Below are positions 37,227 to 44,753 of a DNA stretch of 64,000 nucleotides, piece after piece (positions within the stretch are counted from its first letter, which is position 1; every line of letters begins with the position of its first letter). Position numbers and translations under genes: made by a program. This stretch comes from Bacteroidia bacterium. GTDB taxonomy: Bacteria; Bacteroidota; Bacteroidia; UKL13-3. The stretch spans positions 68,946 through 132,945 of the forward strand of contig JAKLJI010000004.1 of NCBI GenBank assembly GCA_023151275.1, in the 5' to 3' direction. Under the pieces are notes generated by a model. The model saw nothing but the letters and a program-made list of their open reading frames with translations. It was not told where the DNA came from and made no database searches.

Positions 37227-38675
37227 GTGAAGCCGGTAGTACAATTGATTTGGTTCAAAAAGGATTTGAGGGTTACGGACCATCAACCGATATGGGAAGC
37301 CGCGCAGACCGGCATTCCAACGCTTGCTGTTTTTTTATTTGAACCCAGCTTGATGGCAGCTTCTGATAGCTCTTTTATCCATTGGCGTTTCGCTGCTCAA
37401 GGGCTGTTTGATTTGAAACAAGCCCTTAAGAAGCAGGGCATTCAATTGCTGGTTTTGCATGCTGAATTTATTGAGTTTTTTGAGCGCTTGTTGGAATATG
37501 TGGATGTCAAAATTGTTTACTCTCACTGCGAAACCGGTAATCAGGTTAGTTTTAATCGCGACAAACATGTTGCTGCTTATTTGAAAATGAAGGCTGTGAT
37601 TTGGAAAGAATATCAGCGAGATGGGGTTGTACGCAGGTTGAAAAGCCGCAAGGCATGGCCGGCAAACTGGTATCAAACCATGCATAATTCACTTTTTGCC
37701 TCTGCTTCCTTGAAGTTCTCCGAGTTACGCCTTCCTGTTCCTTTCCTTAATGCATTTGAAATTCCAGATTTTCCAATCGATGATAAAGCCCGTTTTCAAC
37801 CCGGAGGAAGACAAAATGGTTTAAAATATTTGAATTCATTTTTACAAGAAAGGGTTGTAGGCTATGTGAAACATATTTCGAAACCTGCCGAATCGAGACG
37901 TTCCTGCAGTCGATTATCGCCTTACCTTGCTTGGGGTATGTTGAGCATGAGGGAAGTTTATCAAGCAGTTGAGCGGCAGAAAAAGCTTCAACCCGAACGA
38001 CGTTTTCAATTGAAGTTTTTTCAAGAACGTCTTCGTTGGCATTGTCATTTTATCCAGAAGTTTGAAACCGAATGCCGCATGGAGTTTCATAACCTGAATC
38101 CGGTATTCAACCAAGTAAGAACCCAAACTAATGAGCGCATACTGGAAGCTTGGAAAGCAGGTGCAACGGGTTTTCCTTTGGTTGATGCTTGTATGCGTTG
38201 TTTGAAAGCAACAGGGTATATCAATTTTCGGATGCGGGCAATGTTGGTGAGTTTTATTACCCACAATTGCTGGCAGCCTTGGCAAGCAATCGCACCCTAT
38301 CTGGCGCAGCTGTTTTTGGATTATGAACCAGGAATACATTACCCTCAAATTCAAATGCAAGCCGGGAGCAGTGGCACGCATATTATTCGCACCTACGATG
38401 TGGTAAAGCAATCCTACAAACAAGATCCCATGGGCAATTTTATTCGCCTCTGGGTAGAAGAATTAAAGGATCTACCTTTGGCATTTGTGCATGAACCTTG
38501 GAAATTAAGCCGGGAAGACCGCATGAAAAGCATTCCTTCCTATCCAGAACCAGTAGTTGATTTGAAACAAAGCCGGCAATTTGCCCAGCAGGAACTCTGG
38601 GGCCTCAAAAAGACAAAGCAAGCAAAAGAATACAACCAATACCTACTCAATTTATTGACGAATCAGGGGAGTTAG
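37227..38675 (+). CDS. Cryptochrome/photolyase family protein (FAD-binding)
   Basis: About 482 residues. N-terminal photolyase alpha/beta domain from VVQLIWFKKDLRVTDHQP and C-terminal FAD domain (CSRLSPYLAWGMLSMREVY; ATGFPLVDACMRCLKATG; INFRMRAMLVSF). At the position facing FAD N5, where PhrB enzymes have Asn (RVFNPELQ in the other photolyase here, residue 382), this protein has Asp391 (RTYDVVKQ), as in plant-type cryptochromes. The W-rich DNA-lesion pocket is also altered. The start is likely the GTG at 37227, because the in-frame ATG at 37125 lies inside the divergent TIGR03643 gene. Repair enzyme or light sensor is undecided. Confidence 0.85.
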   Translation: MKPVVQLIWFKKDLRVTDHQPIWEAAQTGIPTLAVFLFEPSLMAASDSSFIHWRFAAQGLFDLKQALKKQGIQLLVLHAEFIEFFERLLEYVDVKIVYSHCETGNQVSFNRDKHVAAYLKMKAVIWKEYQRDGVVRRLKSRKAWPANWYQTMHNSLFASASLKFSELRLPVPFLNAFEIPDFPIDDKARFQPGGRQNGLKYLNSFLQERVVGYVKHISKPAESRRSCSRLSPYLAWGMLSMREVYQAVERQKKLQPERRFQLKFFQERLRWHCHFIQKFETECRMEFHNLNPVFNQVRTQTNERILEAWKAGATGFPLVDACMRCLKATGYINFRMRAMLVSFITHNCWQPWQAIAPYLAQLFLDYEPGIHYPQIQMQAGSSGTHIIRTYDVVKQSYKQDPMGNFIRLWVEELKDLPLAFVHEPWKLSREDRMKSIPSYPEPVVDLKQSRQFAQQELWGLKKTKQAKEYNQYLLNLLTNQGS

Positions 38676-38850
38676 TAACTTAAGTGGTTATACGTTGAAA
38701 GGGTAGTTGGGCCAAAACTTACGAAGTGTTTAGTCGTATTTCTCCGCCATATTAAACTAGGACTTTTTTTCTGAATTAAACCGGAATTACTGGGGTTGAT
38801 AATGATCTGTCTACCTTTTTTGGATTCGTTTAGCCATTACAAGTATGGGC

Positions 38851-39426
38851 TCAAAATAAATTTCTATACCAAGGTTTTCCTTTAGCAGGATATTGGCGTA
38901 AGGGAGTCATGTTGTTCACCAACAAAGCTACGACCAATAAAATTAGCACTCCGCTTAAGACTGGAAACAAGACATAGTAATAGCCGAGGGCTTTTAGTTT
39001 TGCTGAGCCTGAAACCGCAATTAGTGCAGTGGCACCACCAGGAGGATGGAGACTTTTGGTGTATTGCATAGCAATAATCGAAAGTGATACGGCTAAAGGG
39101 GCTGCCAGCCAAACAGGACCCCCGAAAAATTGAGCGATTGTTACGCCAATGAGGGCACTAATTAAGTGACCGAAAATTAAGTTTCGGGGCTGCGCCAATG
39201 GACTTTGAATTACACCATAAATCAATACACTGCTTGCTCCGAATGAGCCAATTAGAAACAGGTTGTCTTGCTCGTTTAGAAACAGGTGCTGTATCCATGC
39301 GATAAGGCCAATGCCGCTAAAAGAGCCAATAAATGACCAGATTTTCTCCTTGTAATCTACCAGGGTTTCTCTGTAAACCACGTACTTTCCAACCCGGTAT
39401 GTTCTTTTGATATGTCGTCTTACCAC
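38851..39426 (-). CDS. HPP family membrane protein
   Basis: 191 residues, four to five membrane helices, with the family motif SLHPPGGATALIA. HPP proteins are inner-membrane proteins; in some bacteria and plastids they transport nitrite. No neighbour hints at the substrate. Monocistronic. Confidence 0.88.
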   Translation of the reverse strand: MVRRHIKRTYRVGKYVVYRETLVDYKEKIWSFIGSFSGIGLIAWIQHLFLNEQDNLFLIGSFGASSVLIYGVIQSPLAQPRNLIFGHLISALIGVTIAQFFGGPVWLAAPLAVSLSIIAMQYTKSLHPPGGATALIAVSGSAKLKALGYYYVLFPVLSGVLILLVVALLVNNMTPLRQYPAKGKPWYRNLF

Positions 39427-39702
39427 CTGAACTGTTTTAAGTATTTGTCATCTCTTTGTGCTGCTTTTTTTGATATTTCCAAGCCTTTGTAGATGCCTAT
39501 TCAACATCACGATAGCCTAATTCAATTTTTGGGATGGACGATGGCAAATAAACTACAATAATTCGGCATTCTTTCAAAAACAGTAATCGAAGATTTTGGA
39601 TTTGGCGAGAACTTAAAGCTAATGCGCTTTGATTTTGCGTCTACATCCTTGACAGTTTATTCCATTAAAATGCTAGCTTGCCTAAAATCAGTCTGAAATC
39701 AT

Positions 39703-40272
39703 ATGAAATGGCTGTGGGTTTTAATTCTAACAGGTATTGTGTTGAGTGCTTGTCGCAAAGGAACCGAATGCGATGAGCGGGCCATTTATTCGTACTTAAG
39801 TTCAAGTCAAAAAGCAAGATTACCCTATCTTGGTCATGAAATGCTCAAATTTTGTTCACTGCAAGGCGATACTTTATCATTTGCTTGTGAGGGGCCAAAG
39901 CAAAGCTTTTTGAAAACTCAAAAGGTAGGAGAGGATATCAATTGCGCACAAGATTGGTATTTGGAGCGCCAAGCGTATAACTTTAGGTGCTTGGAAGATT
40001 CAACTTATGCATTTCAGCTTTCCACTCGGGTGCTTGCTGACCAATCTTATTCCTTATTGGATTTCTTCATCAAGAATGCTCCAGCAATTCGGAGCGAGGA
40101 TTATGCCTTAACTCAGCCTAATTTATTTCGCGATTCCATAAATTTAAATGGAAGAGTTTACAAAGCCTTGGCCCTTTATTTTTATTCCGGTGAAATTGCT
40201 GGGAAGTGGGTGGATAGTCTGGGGCTGGCACAAATCCGTATCGGGAAAACTGATTATTTAAGGTTGAATTGA
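39703..40272 (+). CDS. Lipoprotein of unknown function
   Basis: 189 residues. Lipobox VLSAC (Cys about 17), then six further Cys in the mature part. No family recognised. Its last 16 codons and 9 bp downstream are repeated 889 bp further on (41115-41171), which marks this gene end as an insertion or duplication point. Confidence 0.65.
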   Translation: MKWLWVLILTGIVLSACRKGTECDERAIYSYLSSSQKARLPYLGHEMLKFCSLQGDTLSFACEGPKQSFLKTQKVGEDINCAQDWYLERQAYNFRCLEDSTYAFQLSTRVLADQSYSLLDFFIKNAPAIRSEDYALTQPNLFRDSINLNGRVYKALALYFYSGEIAGKWVDSLGLAQIRIGKTDYLRLN

Positions 40273-40282
40273 AAAGCAAATT
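40226..40282 (+). repeat. Direct repeat copy 1 (end of lipoprotein gene)
   Basis: 57 bp, identical at 54 positions to 41115-41171. It covers the last 16 codons of the lipoprotein gene and the bases after its stop. The toxin-antitoxin genes lie between the two copies. Confidence 0.9.
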
Positions 40283-40342
40283 GCCACTCACGCTTTTCAG
40301 GACTTTTTAGATATTGATCCTTAATGAAGTTCTTAATTATTT

Positions 40343-40707
40343 TTACATCTCCAGAATTACCAGATCCAAGTCTTTTATTTTTGAAAATCCTTTATCAGCT
40401 GTTACCAATGGAATTTGGTAAGCTAAAGATGTTGCTGCAATTATGGCATCAGGAAGTTTCACATTGTATTTGCGCTTTAAGTCGATTGTTTTTTCTTTTA
40501 TTTTAGAATTCCATTCCAAAAGAAAACAATCGTTTATTAATTGGCGTAATTTAGAATCCTCTGATTTTGAGATTCCTTTAAAACCTAAAAGTTCAATTTC
40601 AGAGTAAAAGAAATCCCAAAGTCATATTCCAAAAATGGCTCAACAGTATTGTTTCCTTCATGGATATAAATCAGAAAATTTGTATCAGCAAGAAAATCAA
40701 TCTTCAT
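40343..40707 (-). pseudogene. VapC-type PIN-domain toxin, frameshifted
   Basis: Starts at the ATG at 40707 with MKIDFLADTNFLIYIHEG (first catalytic Asp). It runs to GISFTLKLNF and a stop, but one base earlier the other frame continues with YSEIELLG, then LPDAIIAATSLAYQIPL, TADKGF, to a TAA at 40343. The span (365 nt) is one base short of 122 codons; the lost base falls in the short A run at 40606-40609. All four acidic motifs of a PIN RNase are recoverable, so the toxin was intact recently or the base is a sequencing error. Confidence 0.85.
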
Positions 40708-40864
40708 TTTCGCGCATTAAGGTTTGATAGTTTAGTCCGTCAATATTCCTTTTTAACTTGCCAAAGTGTTTCTTTAAATTTCCTGCACTACTCGTTTTCT
40801 TTAGTTTTTCTCTAAGAATTTTTGTAATGTTCTTCGAGTTAGATTTATCAATTACTACAGCCAT
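40697..40864 (-). CDS. Antitoxin partner of the PIN-domain toxin
   Basis: 55 residues, too short to be called by ORF length. Starts MAVVIDKSNSKNITKIL, basic middle (LKKHFGKLKRNIDGLNYQTL), ends RENED. It overlaps the toxin start by 11 bp, the standard antitoxin-toxin arrangement, and resembles small Bacteroidota antitoxins upstream of PIN toxins (KHFGKL... motif). Likely binds and neutralises the toxin and represses the pair. Confidence 0.8.
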   Translation of the reverse strand: MAVVIDKSNSKNITKILREKLKKTSSAGNLKKHFGKLKRNIDGLNYQTLMRENED

Positions 40865-41114
40865 AAATTCTCAAATTTACCAAATATACGAAATTGTTAA
40901 TATTTTTTAAGTTCAGTTTTTTGTCTGGCTCTTGATATCCCGAGAGGGGTCTAGATTCGATGTCAAGTGCTTACATTTATTCAGCCAAAGGGTCCTTAAT
41001 TTTATATGGTTAGCCTTTTTTTGCTTAAGGATTTATTCGATTTAGTTCATGCCTAATGGAAGATTTCGGGGAGGACTAACTTTTTATTTAGTTAGTTACT
41101 AGTGTGATATGATT

Positions 41115-41171
41115 TGGCACAAATCCGAATCTGGAGAACTGATTATTTAAGGTTGAATTGAAAAGCAAATT
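41115..41171 (+). repeat. Direct repeat copy 2
   Basis: 54 of 57 bases match 40226-40282. It retains the codons and stop of the lipoprotein C-terminus but has no upstream coding sequence, so it is a fragment rather than a second gene. Confidence 0.9.
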
Positions 41172-41233
41172 ATTGTGCTTGAATGAAGCAGAATTTTCTT
41201 TGGACTTGGGGAAGAATTCTCACTGTTTTGAAG

Positions 41234-41260
41234 GAACAGGAATAAGCCGATTCCTGTTTC
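41234..41260 (+). terminator. Hairpin without T tract
   Basis: Ten or eleven pairs (GAACAGGAAT with ATTCCTGTTTC, one G-U) and a 6-nt loop. No T run follows in either direction, so it may be only a structural element. It lies downstream of the convergent 41366-42055 gene. Confidence 0.35.
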
Positions 41261-41365
41261 AGTTAATCTGGGAAAGGGTTAAAATTTAACTAAGAAAATG
41301 GCTTCGGTTTAACCAGGTTTTTGTGTTTTTGGAAATTCATCTTTGAGAAGGAGGTTTAACTATGC

Positions 41366-42055
41366 TTAGTTTTTCCAAGGCAAGGGCCCTATGTTGAGGA
41401 TGGCCTCTCTTTTTACAACCTTAATTTTGATTTTTGCTTTGCCATTTTTTTTCATACCCCATTTTTCTTGCAAGTCGGTGTTTAATTTTAGAAGGATGAT
41501 TCGTTTGTGAGGGTGTTTTTTCAGCTCCTCTTCGTATAATCTCACGCCATCTTCATATCCCGATTTTCCACCTGCAAATTTTGACCAGCATGCAATGGCA
41601 TAAAAATCAGCATTTTTGATTTTTGAAAAGTCCACATAGTTTTCCCGGTAGTCATAGCATTTATTTAGGATGTTTGTCAAATTATAGGTCGATGGGTGAA
41701 CTTTAAAGCTGTCGTTTTTGCCCTGAATAAATTCTGAGAAAATGATGCCGCTGCAAGACGCGGAACCATTGTATTCTATAAGATTGCCTGTACTGTCAAA
41801 TAGCTGAAATTCGCCACCTATGGACTGCTGTATCCAATAATACGCATTTCCGGTATCTGCATGAATAATAAAAGAGTTTGTGGTGTCAAAATTATTTTCA
41901 AGTTGAAATTGCATTGTGGATTGTGTTGTTTCCACCTTTGCATCCTTGAATCCAGAGTTAATAACCAAACTGGCTATTAGGCTACAAGAATTTAATAAGG
42001 GTAAGCAAAGTAATAGCATGAAGATTCGTTCTAGGTGATTTCTTGATGCTTTCAT
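41366..42055 (-). CDS. Lipoprotein of unknown function
   Basis: 229 residues. Hydrophobic N-terminus with lipobox LLNSC (Cys about 24). Mature part is mixed alpha/beta with a central GGKSGYEDGVRLYEEELKKH segment and a Lys-rich end. No family recognised. Monocistronic. Confidence 0.6.
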   Translation of the reverse strand: MKASRNHLERIFMLLLCLPLLNSCSLIASLVINSGFKDAKVETTQSTMQFQLENNFDTTNSFIIHADTGNAYYWIQQSIGGEFQLFDSTGNLIEYNGSASCSGIIFSEFIQGKNDSFKVHPSTYNLTNILNKCYDYRENYVDFSKIKNADFYAIACWSKFAGGKSGYEDGVRLYEEELKKHPHKRIILLKLNTDLQEKWGMKKNGKAKIKIKVVKREAILNIGPLPWKN

Positions 42056-42540
42056 TGGTAGGTTTAACGAGTATTAATTGCTATTAGTTTTTGAAATAAT
42101 TGATTGTCTAATATGGTAGTAAAGAGAATCAACTTGAGATTTGCCTCCTTCAATTTTTAACGAGATTTTGTTGGTTTTGAGTTGCTCTGTTTAAAACATG
42201 CACAACAAATTAAAGTAGCATTAGGAATAGAGGCTGTGCACACGGTTTTGAGAAGTTGGTTTAATGAAAATGTGTGAGTGGTTGGTGGATGTATTTGAAA
42301 AACTACCAACCCGAAAAGTCAATCAAATCGATGACCTACTACCTCACAACTGGAAACAATTAAACTAGGTGTACTTTACCTGGGGGATACATTGTTTTAA
42401 TAACATCCTACGGAGTTTAAAAAATGAATTCAGTAAAGGGTTGATAACAAAAGTATTAGCCGTCGACTCATTGTTTGATAGTTAGTTATATAATTAGCCA
42501 AATAGGGCAAAATGCATGAGTTTTGGCGTGTTAAAATGCG
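42056..42540. other. Gene-poor stretch with transposase remnant
   Basis: 485 bp between two real features; it contains the IS66-type fragment at 42252-42368. The rest has frames broken by stops and no repeat or RNA gene I can see. Confidence 0.5.
42252..42368 (+). pseudogene. IS66-type transposase C-terminal remnant
   Basis: An open frame ends at a TAG at 42366 with EWLVDVFEKLPTRKVNQIDD followed by LLPHNWKQLN. This is the IS66 family C-terminal element (DVLxRLPxHxxNxIDxLLPWNW). Only about 38 codons remain, with no inverted repeat or other IS genes nearby, so the element is dead. Confidence 0.65.
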
Positions 42541-42574
42541 ATGAAGCGCAAAGTTAATTCCAACTTAAACAAAA

Positions 42575-42596
42575 AAGCCATCCGAAATGATGGCTT
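42575..42596 (-). terminator. Terminator beside the tRNA remnant (copy of the tRNA-Asn terminator)
   Basis: Eight-pair stem AAGCCATC / GATGGCTT with six-nt loop, followed on the minus strand by a run of T's. It resembles the terminator at 42969-43002 in sequence and distance to the tRNA 3' end, so it was probably duplicated with it. Confidence 0.75.
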
Positions 42597-42623
42597 GTTG
42601 CTCCCCGACCTGGACTCGAACCA
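42594..42623 (-). repeat. Duplicate of the tRNA-Asn 3' end
   Basis: 30 bp identical to 43004-43033, covering the T-loop, T-stem 3' strand, acceptor 3' strand and bases beyond the tRNA-Asn 3' end. Repeat distance 410 bp, with the GIY-YIG gene between. Confidence 0.9.
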
Positions 42624-42688
42624 TCCCGGACGTCCGGGAATGATTAACTTGGCTCATGTGGGACTCTTTTCAGCTGAGCTAAAGGTCC
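42601..42688 (-). pseudogene. Chimeric tRNA remnant
   Basis: Read on the minus strand, the 5' end (GGACCTTTAGCTCAGCTG) looks like the acceptor and D-arm of one tRNA, while the 3' end (TTCGAGTCCAGGTCGGGGAG) is that of tRNA-Asn. The acceptor strands GGACCTT and TCGGGGA do not pair and the T-stem is mismatched, so it cannot fold into a functional tRNA. It also encodes the last codons of the GIY-YIG gene. Confidence 0.75.
42624..42639. repeat. 16-bp perfect palindrome
   Basis: TCCCGGACGTCCGGGA is its own reverse complement. It begins exactly where identity to the tRNA-Asn 3' end stops and lies just outside the GIY-YIG stop codon. Confidence 0.9.
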
Positions 42689-42949
42689 AGAACCCGCAAA
42701 ATCATCGGCTAAAATTTGCTGAATGAGTTTTCTGCTTTTCTGCCTTTTGATGAACTTTTCAATTTTGTCAGCATCTCCTTTAGAATTTGAGACTTCAAAA
42801 ACAGCAATAAGCTTCCAGTCTTTGTACCTTCCGGTAAATCTCTCGCCAGAATTGTTGAGGTGTTGCGATAATCTTTGCCAAGGATTTTGGGAGTGTCCGA
42901 TATAGTATTTATCGGCATCTTCGGAAAAAAGGAAATAGATGTAATACAT
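42644..42949 (-). CDS. GIY-YIG nuclease-domain protein inserted between tRNA sequences
   Basis: 101 residues, a single GIY-YIG domain: YYIYFLFSEDADKYYIGHS, catalytic-type Arg26 (PWQRLSQH) and Glu52 (AVFEV). The last part, SGPLAQLKRVPHEPS, is a translation of tRNA acceptor and D-arm sequence, a feature shared by many Bacteroidota GIY-YIG genes that abut tRNA genes. It lies 61 bp from tRNA-Asn, with the tRNA terminator in between, and reads in the same direction. Probable structure-specific or homing-type endonuclease. Confidence 0.85.
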   Translation of the reverse strand: MYYIYFLFSEDADKYYIGHSQNPWQRLSQHLNNSGERFTGRYKDWKLIAVFEVSNSKGDADKIEKFIKRQKSRKLIQQILADDFAGSGPLAQLKRVPHEPS

Positions 42950-42968
42950 GGAGGGTAGGATAAAAACG

Positions 42969-43002
42969 AAAAAGCCATTCGTCTAGTGATGAATGGCTTT
43001 TT
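42969..43002 (-). terminator. Terminator of tRNA-Asn
   Basis: Perfect 12-pair stem (42969-42980 with 42991-43002), 10-nt loop, T run on the minus strand. Eight bases beyond the tRNA 3' end. Confidence 0.9.
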
Positions 43003-43010
43003 ACTTGTTG

Positions 43011-43084
43011 CTCCCCGACCTGGACTCGAACCAGGGACCCCATGATTAACAGTCATGTGCTCTAACCAGCTGAGCTATCGAGGA
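43011..43084 (-). tRNA. tRNA-Asn (anticodon GTT)
   Basis: Full cloverleaf on the minus strand: acceptor TCCTCGA / TCGGGGA, D-stem GCTC / GAGC, anticodon stem CATGA / TCATG with loop CTGTTAA (anticodon bases at 43048-43050), T-stem CCTGG / CCAGG with TTCGAGT, discriminator G. The CCA end is not encoded. Confidence 0.97.
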
Positions 43085-43169
43085 GTTTCCTCCGAAAGGG
43101 GATGCAATGATAGGAAATGAAATTTAATTGCGCAATATTTGTACAGAAATTTTTTTAAAAAAATAACGC

Positions 43170-44096
43170 ATGAGCTTATTAGTTGTTGGTTCTGTGGCAT
43201 TTGATGCTATAGAAACTCCCTTCGGAAAAACAGACAAAATTGTTGGAGGAGCCGCTTCCTACATTTCACTTGCCGCTTCTTACTTTACTAAGTCCACAAA
43301 TTTAGTTGCTGTTGTGGGTGAAGATTTCCCCCAGGCATTTATTGATCACCTCAATCAGCATGGGGTTGATACCACAGGTTTGCAAGTGAAGAAGGGCGAA
43401 AAATCCTTTTTCTGGAGCGGAAAGTACCATACCGATATGAATAGTCGGGATACGCTTGTTACTGAGTTAAATGTATTGGCAGATTTCGATCCCATTGTAC
43501 CTGAGGCTTATCAGAATTGTGAGTTTTTGATGCTTGGAAATCTCACCCCAAAGGTTCAACAAACGGTAATTGAGCGTTTGCAAAAACGTCCGAAGCTTGT
43601 TGTAATGGATACCATGAACTTTTGGATGGAAGTGGCCTTGGATGATTTGAAAGAGACCCTCAAGAAAGTAGATGTATTAACCATCAATGATGAGGAGGCT
43701 CGTCAGCTTTCAGGTGAATATTCTTTGGTGAAAGCGGCAGCAAAAATTCAGGAAATGGGTCCTAAATACCTGATTATTAAAAAGGGTGAGAACGGTGCTT
43801 TGTTGTTTCATGGCAAGGAGGTGTTTTTTGCTCCAGCTCTTCCGCTTGAAGATGTTTTTGATCCAACTGGTGCTGGTGATACATTTGCCGGTGGATTTAT
43901 TGGTTACCTGGCCAAAACCGGTGATATCAGCTTTGAGAACATGAAGAATGCGATCATTTTTGGTTCAGCAATGGCCTCTTTCTGTGTTGAAAAGTTTGGT
44001 ACTGAACGAATCATCAATCTAAGTCAAGCCGAGCTGGATGCTCGTATTCAGGCATTCCGCAACTTAGTTCGATTTGATATTCCTGCTACTCTGTAA
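43170..44096 (+). CDS. PfkB-family sugar kinase
   Basis: 308 residues. Ribokinase fold with N-terminal glycine-rich GGAASYISLAASYF and the PfkB signature DPTGAGDTFAGG (catalytic Asp). Phosphorylates a sugar or nucleoside; NDEEARQLSG marks the usual second motif. Substrate cannot be told from context. Divergent from tRNA-Asn; ends in a strong terminator. Confidence 0.9.
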   Translation: MSLLVVGSVAFDAIETPFGKTDKIVGGAASYISLAASYFTKSTNLVAVVGEDFPQAFIDHLNQHGVDTTGLQVKKGEKSFFWSGKYHTDMNSRDTLVTELNVLADFDPIVPEAYQNCEFLMLGNLTPKVQQTVIERLQKRPKLVVMDTMNFWMEVALDDLKETLKKVDVLTINDEEARQLSGEYSLVKAAAKIQEMGPKYLIIKKGENGALLFHGKEVFFAPALPLEDVFDPTGAGDTFAGGFIGYLAKTGDISFENMKNAIIFGSAMASFCVEKFGTERIINLSQAELDARIQAFRNLVRFDIPATL

Positions 44097-44112
44097 GTTC
44101 ACCATGAAGTAT

Positions 44113-44152
44113 AAAAGAAATGGCCATCAGCTTGCTGATGGCCATTTCTTTT
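44113..44152. terminator. Bidirectional terminator
   Basis: Nineteen-pair near-perfect hairpin (44113-44131 with 44134-44152) with A-run before and T-run after, placed between the convergent sugar-kinase and 44172-44618 genes, so it can serve both. Confidence 0.92.
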
Positions 44153-44171
44153 TGTGCATAGCACCAATTAT

Positions 44172-44618
44172 TTAAAATGGAAATAGGGGAGTTGTAGTCC
44201 AAGGGATTCTTGACAGAATCAGAACCAATCCAATTCCAAGGTAAACTACCGTTCTGCGGTGTTTGTCTGAGTCGGCATAAGCCTTTTTGGTTTTGATTCG
44301 GCCAATTTGAATTAAAACAATAGCCAAAATCATAGTAAGCGGATGTTCAAGCAATTGCATGCGCTGAATAGAATCTTTCATCGCTCCTCCCATATTGGCT
44401 AATGCCGCCTGAACATTTGGACTTATAAACCAAAGAATAATCCCAATCAAAAGCTGTAGATGCGCAAATCCCAAAAGAATTCCACCCAGCTTTTTATCTC
44501 CGGGAGTAAATGTTTTATTGCCCATCAGACCAATAACCGATTTAACTAAAACCCAAATTGCCAAAGCAAGAAATGCCCAGCGAAGAATGTTGTGAATTGG
44601 AAGTAATGCTGAATACAT
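44172..44618 (-). CDS. Four-helix membrane protein, cytochrome b-like
   Basis: 148 residues with four hydrophobic helices and conserved His in HNILRWAF, FAHLQLLIG and LEHPLTMIL, spaced as possible haem ligands. Matches small uncharacterised Bacteroidota inner-membrane proteins often labelled cytochrome b-like. Haem binding is an inference. Confidence 0.7.
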   Translation of the reverse strand: MYSALLPIHNILRWAFLALAIWVLVKSVIGLMGNKTFTPGDKKLGGILLGFAHLQLLIGIILWFISPNVQAALANMGGAMKDSIQRMQLLEHPLTMILAIVLIQIGRIKTKKAYADSDKHRRTVVYLGIGLVLILSRIPWTTTPLFPF

Positions 44619-44753
44619 AGCTTTTTATTTTTTTTCAATATTAGGCTTTTGCCAATCAAATGCCACGAACAAGCAACTAGAGATTCATTGAAATTTTGAA
44701 CTCAATTAATTGATTGAGAACTTTAGGTTTTTTACCACCTAATTCTCCAATTC

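Larger units (their letters stand above)
40865..41365. other. Intergenic stretch containing a gene-end repeat
   Basis: 501 bp. It holds the antitoxin promoter region, direct repeat copy 2 (41115-41171) and a hairpin (41234-41243 with 41250-41259). No coding region apart from the 16 repeated codons, which still read LAQIRIWRTDYLRLN and stop. Confidence 0.6.

Noticed and set aside
34494..41020. Shared 13-14 base string (atggttagcctttt) near 34496 and 41006
   Set aside because: A match this short is expected by chance several times in 64 kb of AT-rich DNA.
42170..42275. Open frame ELLCLKHAQQIKVALGIEAV upstream of the IS66 remnant
   Set aside because: Different frame from the transposase end and no family match; probably decayed DNA.
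42601..42688. A second functional tRNA with a long variable arm
   Set aside because: Acceptor strands cannot pair and the T-stem is mismatched, so it is a remnant.
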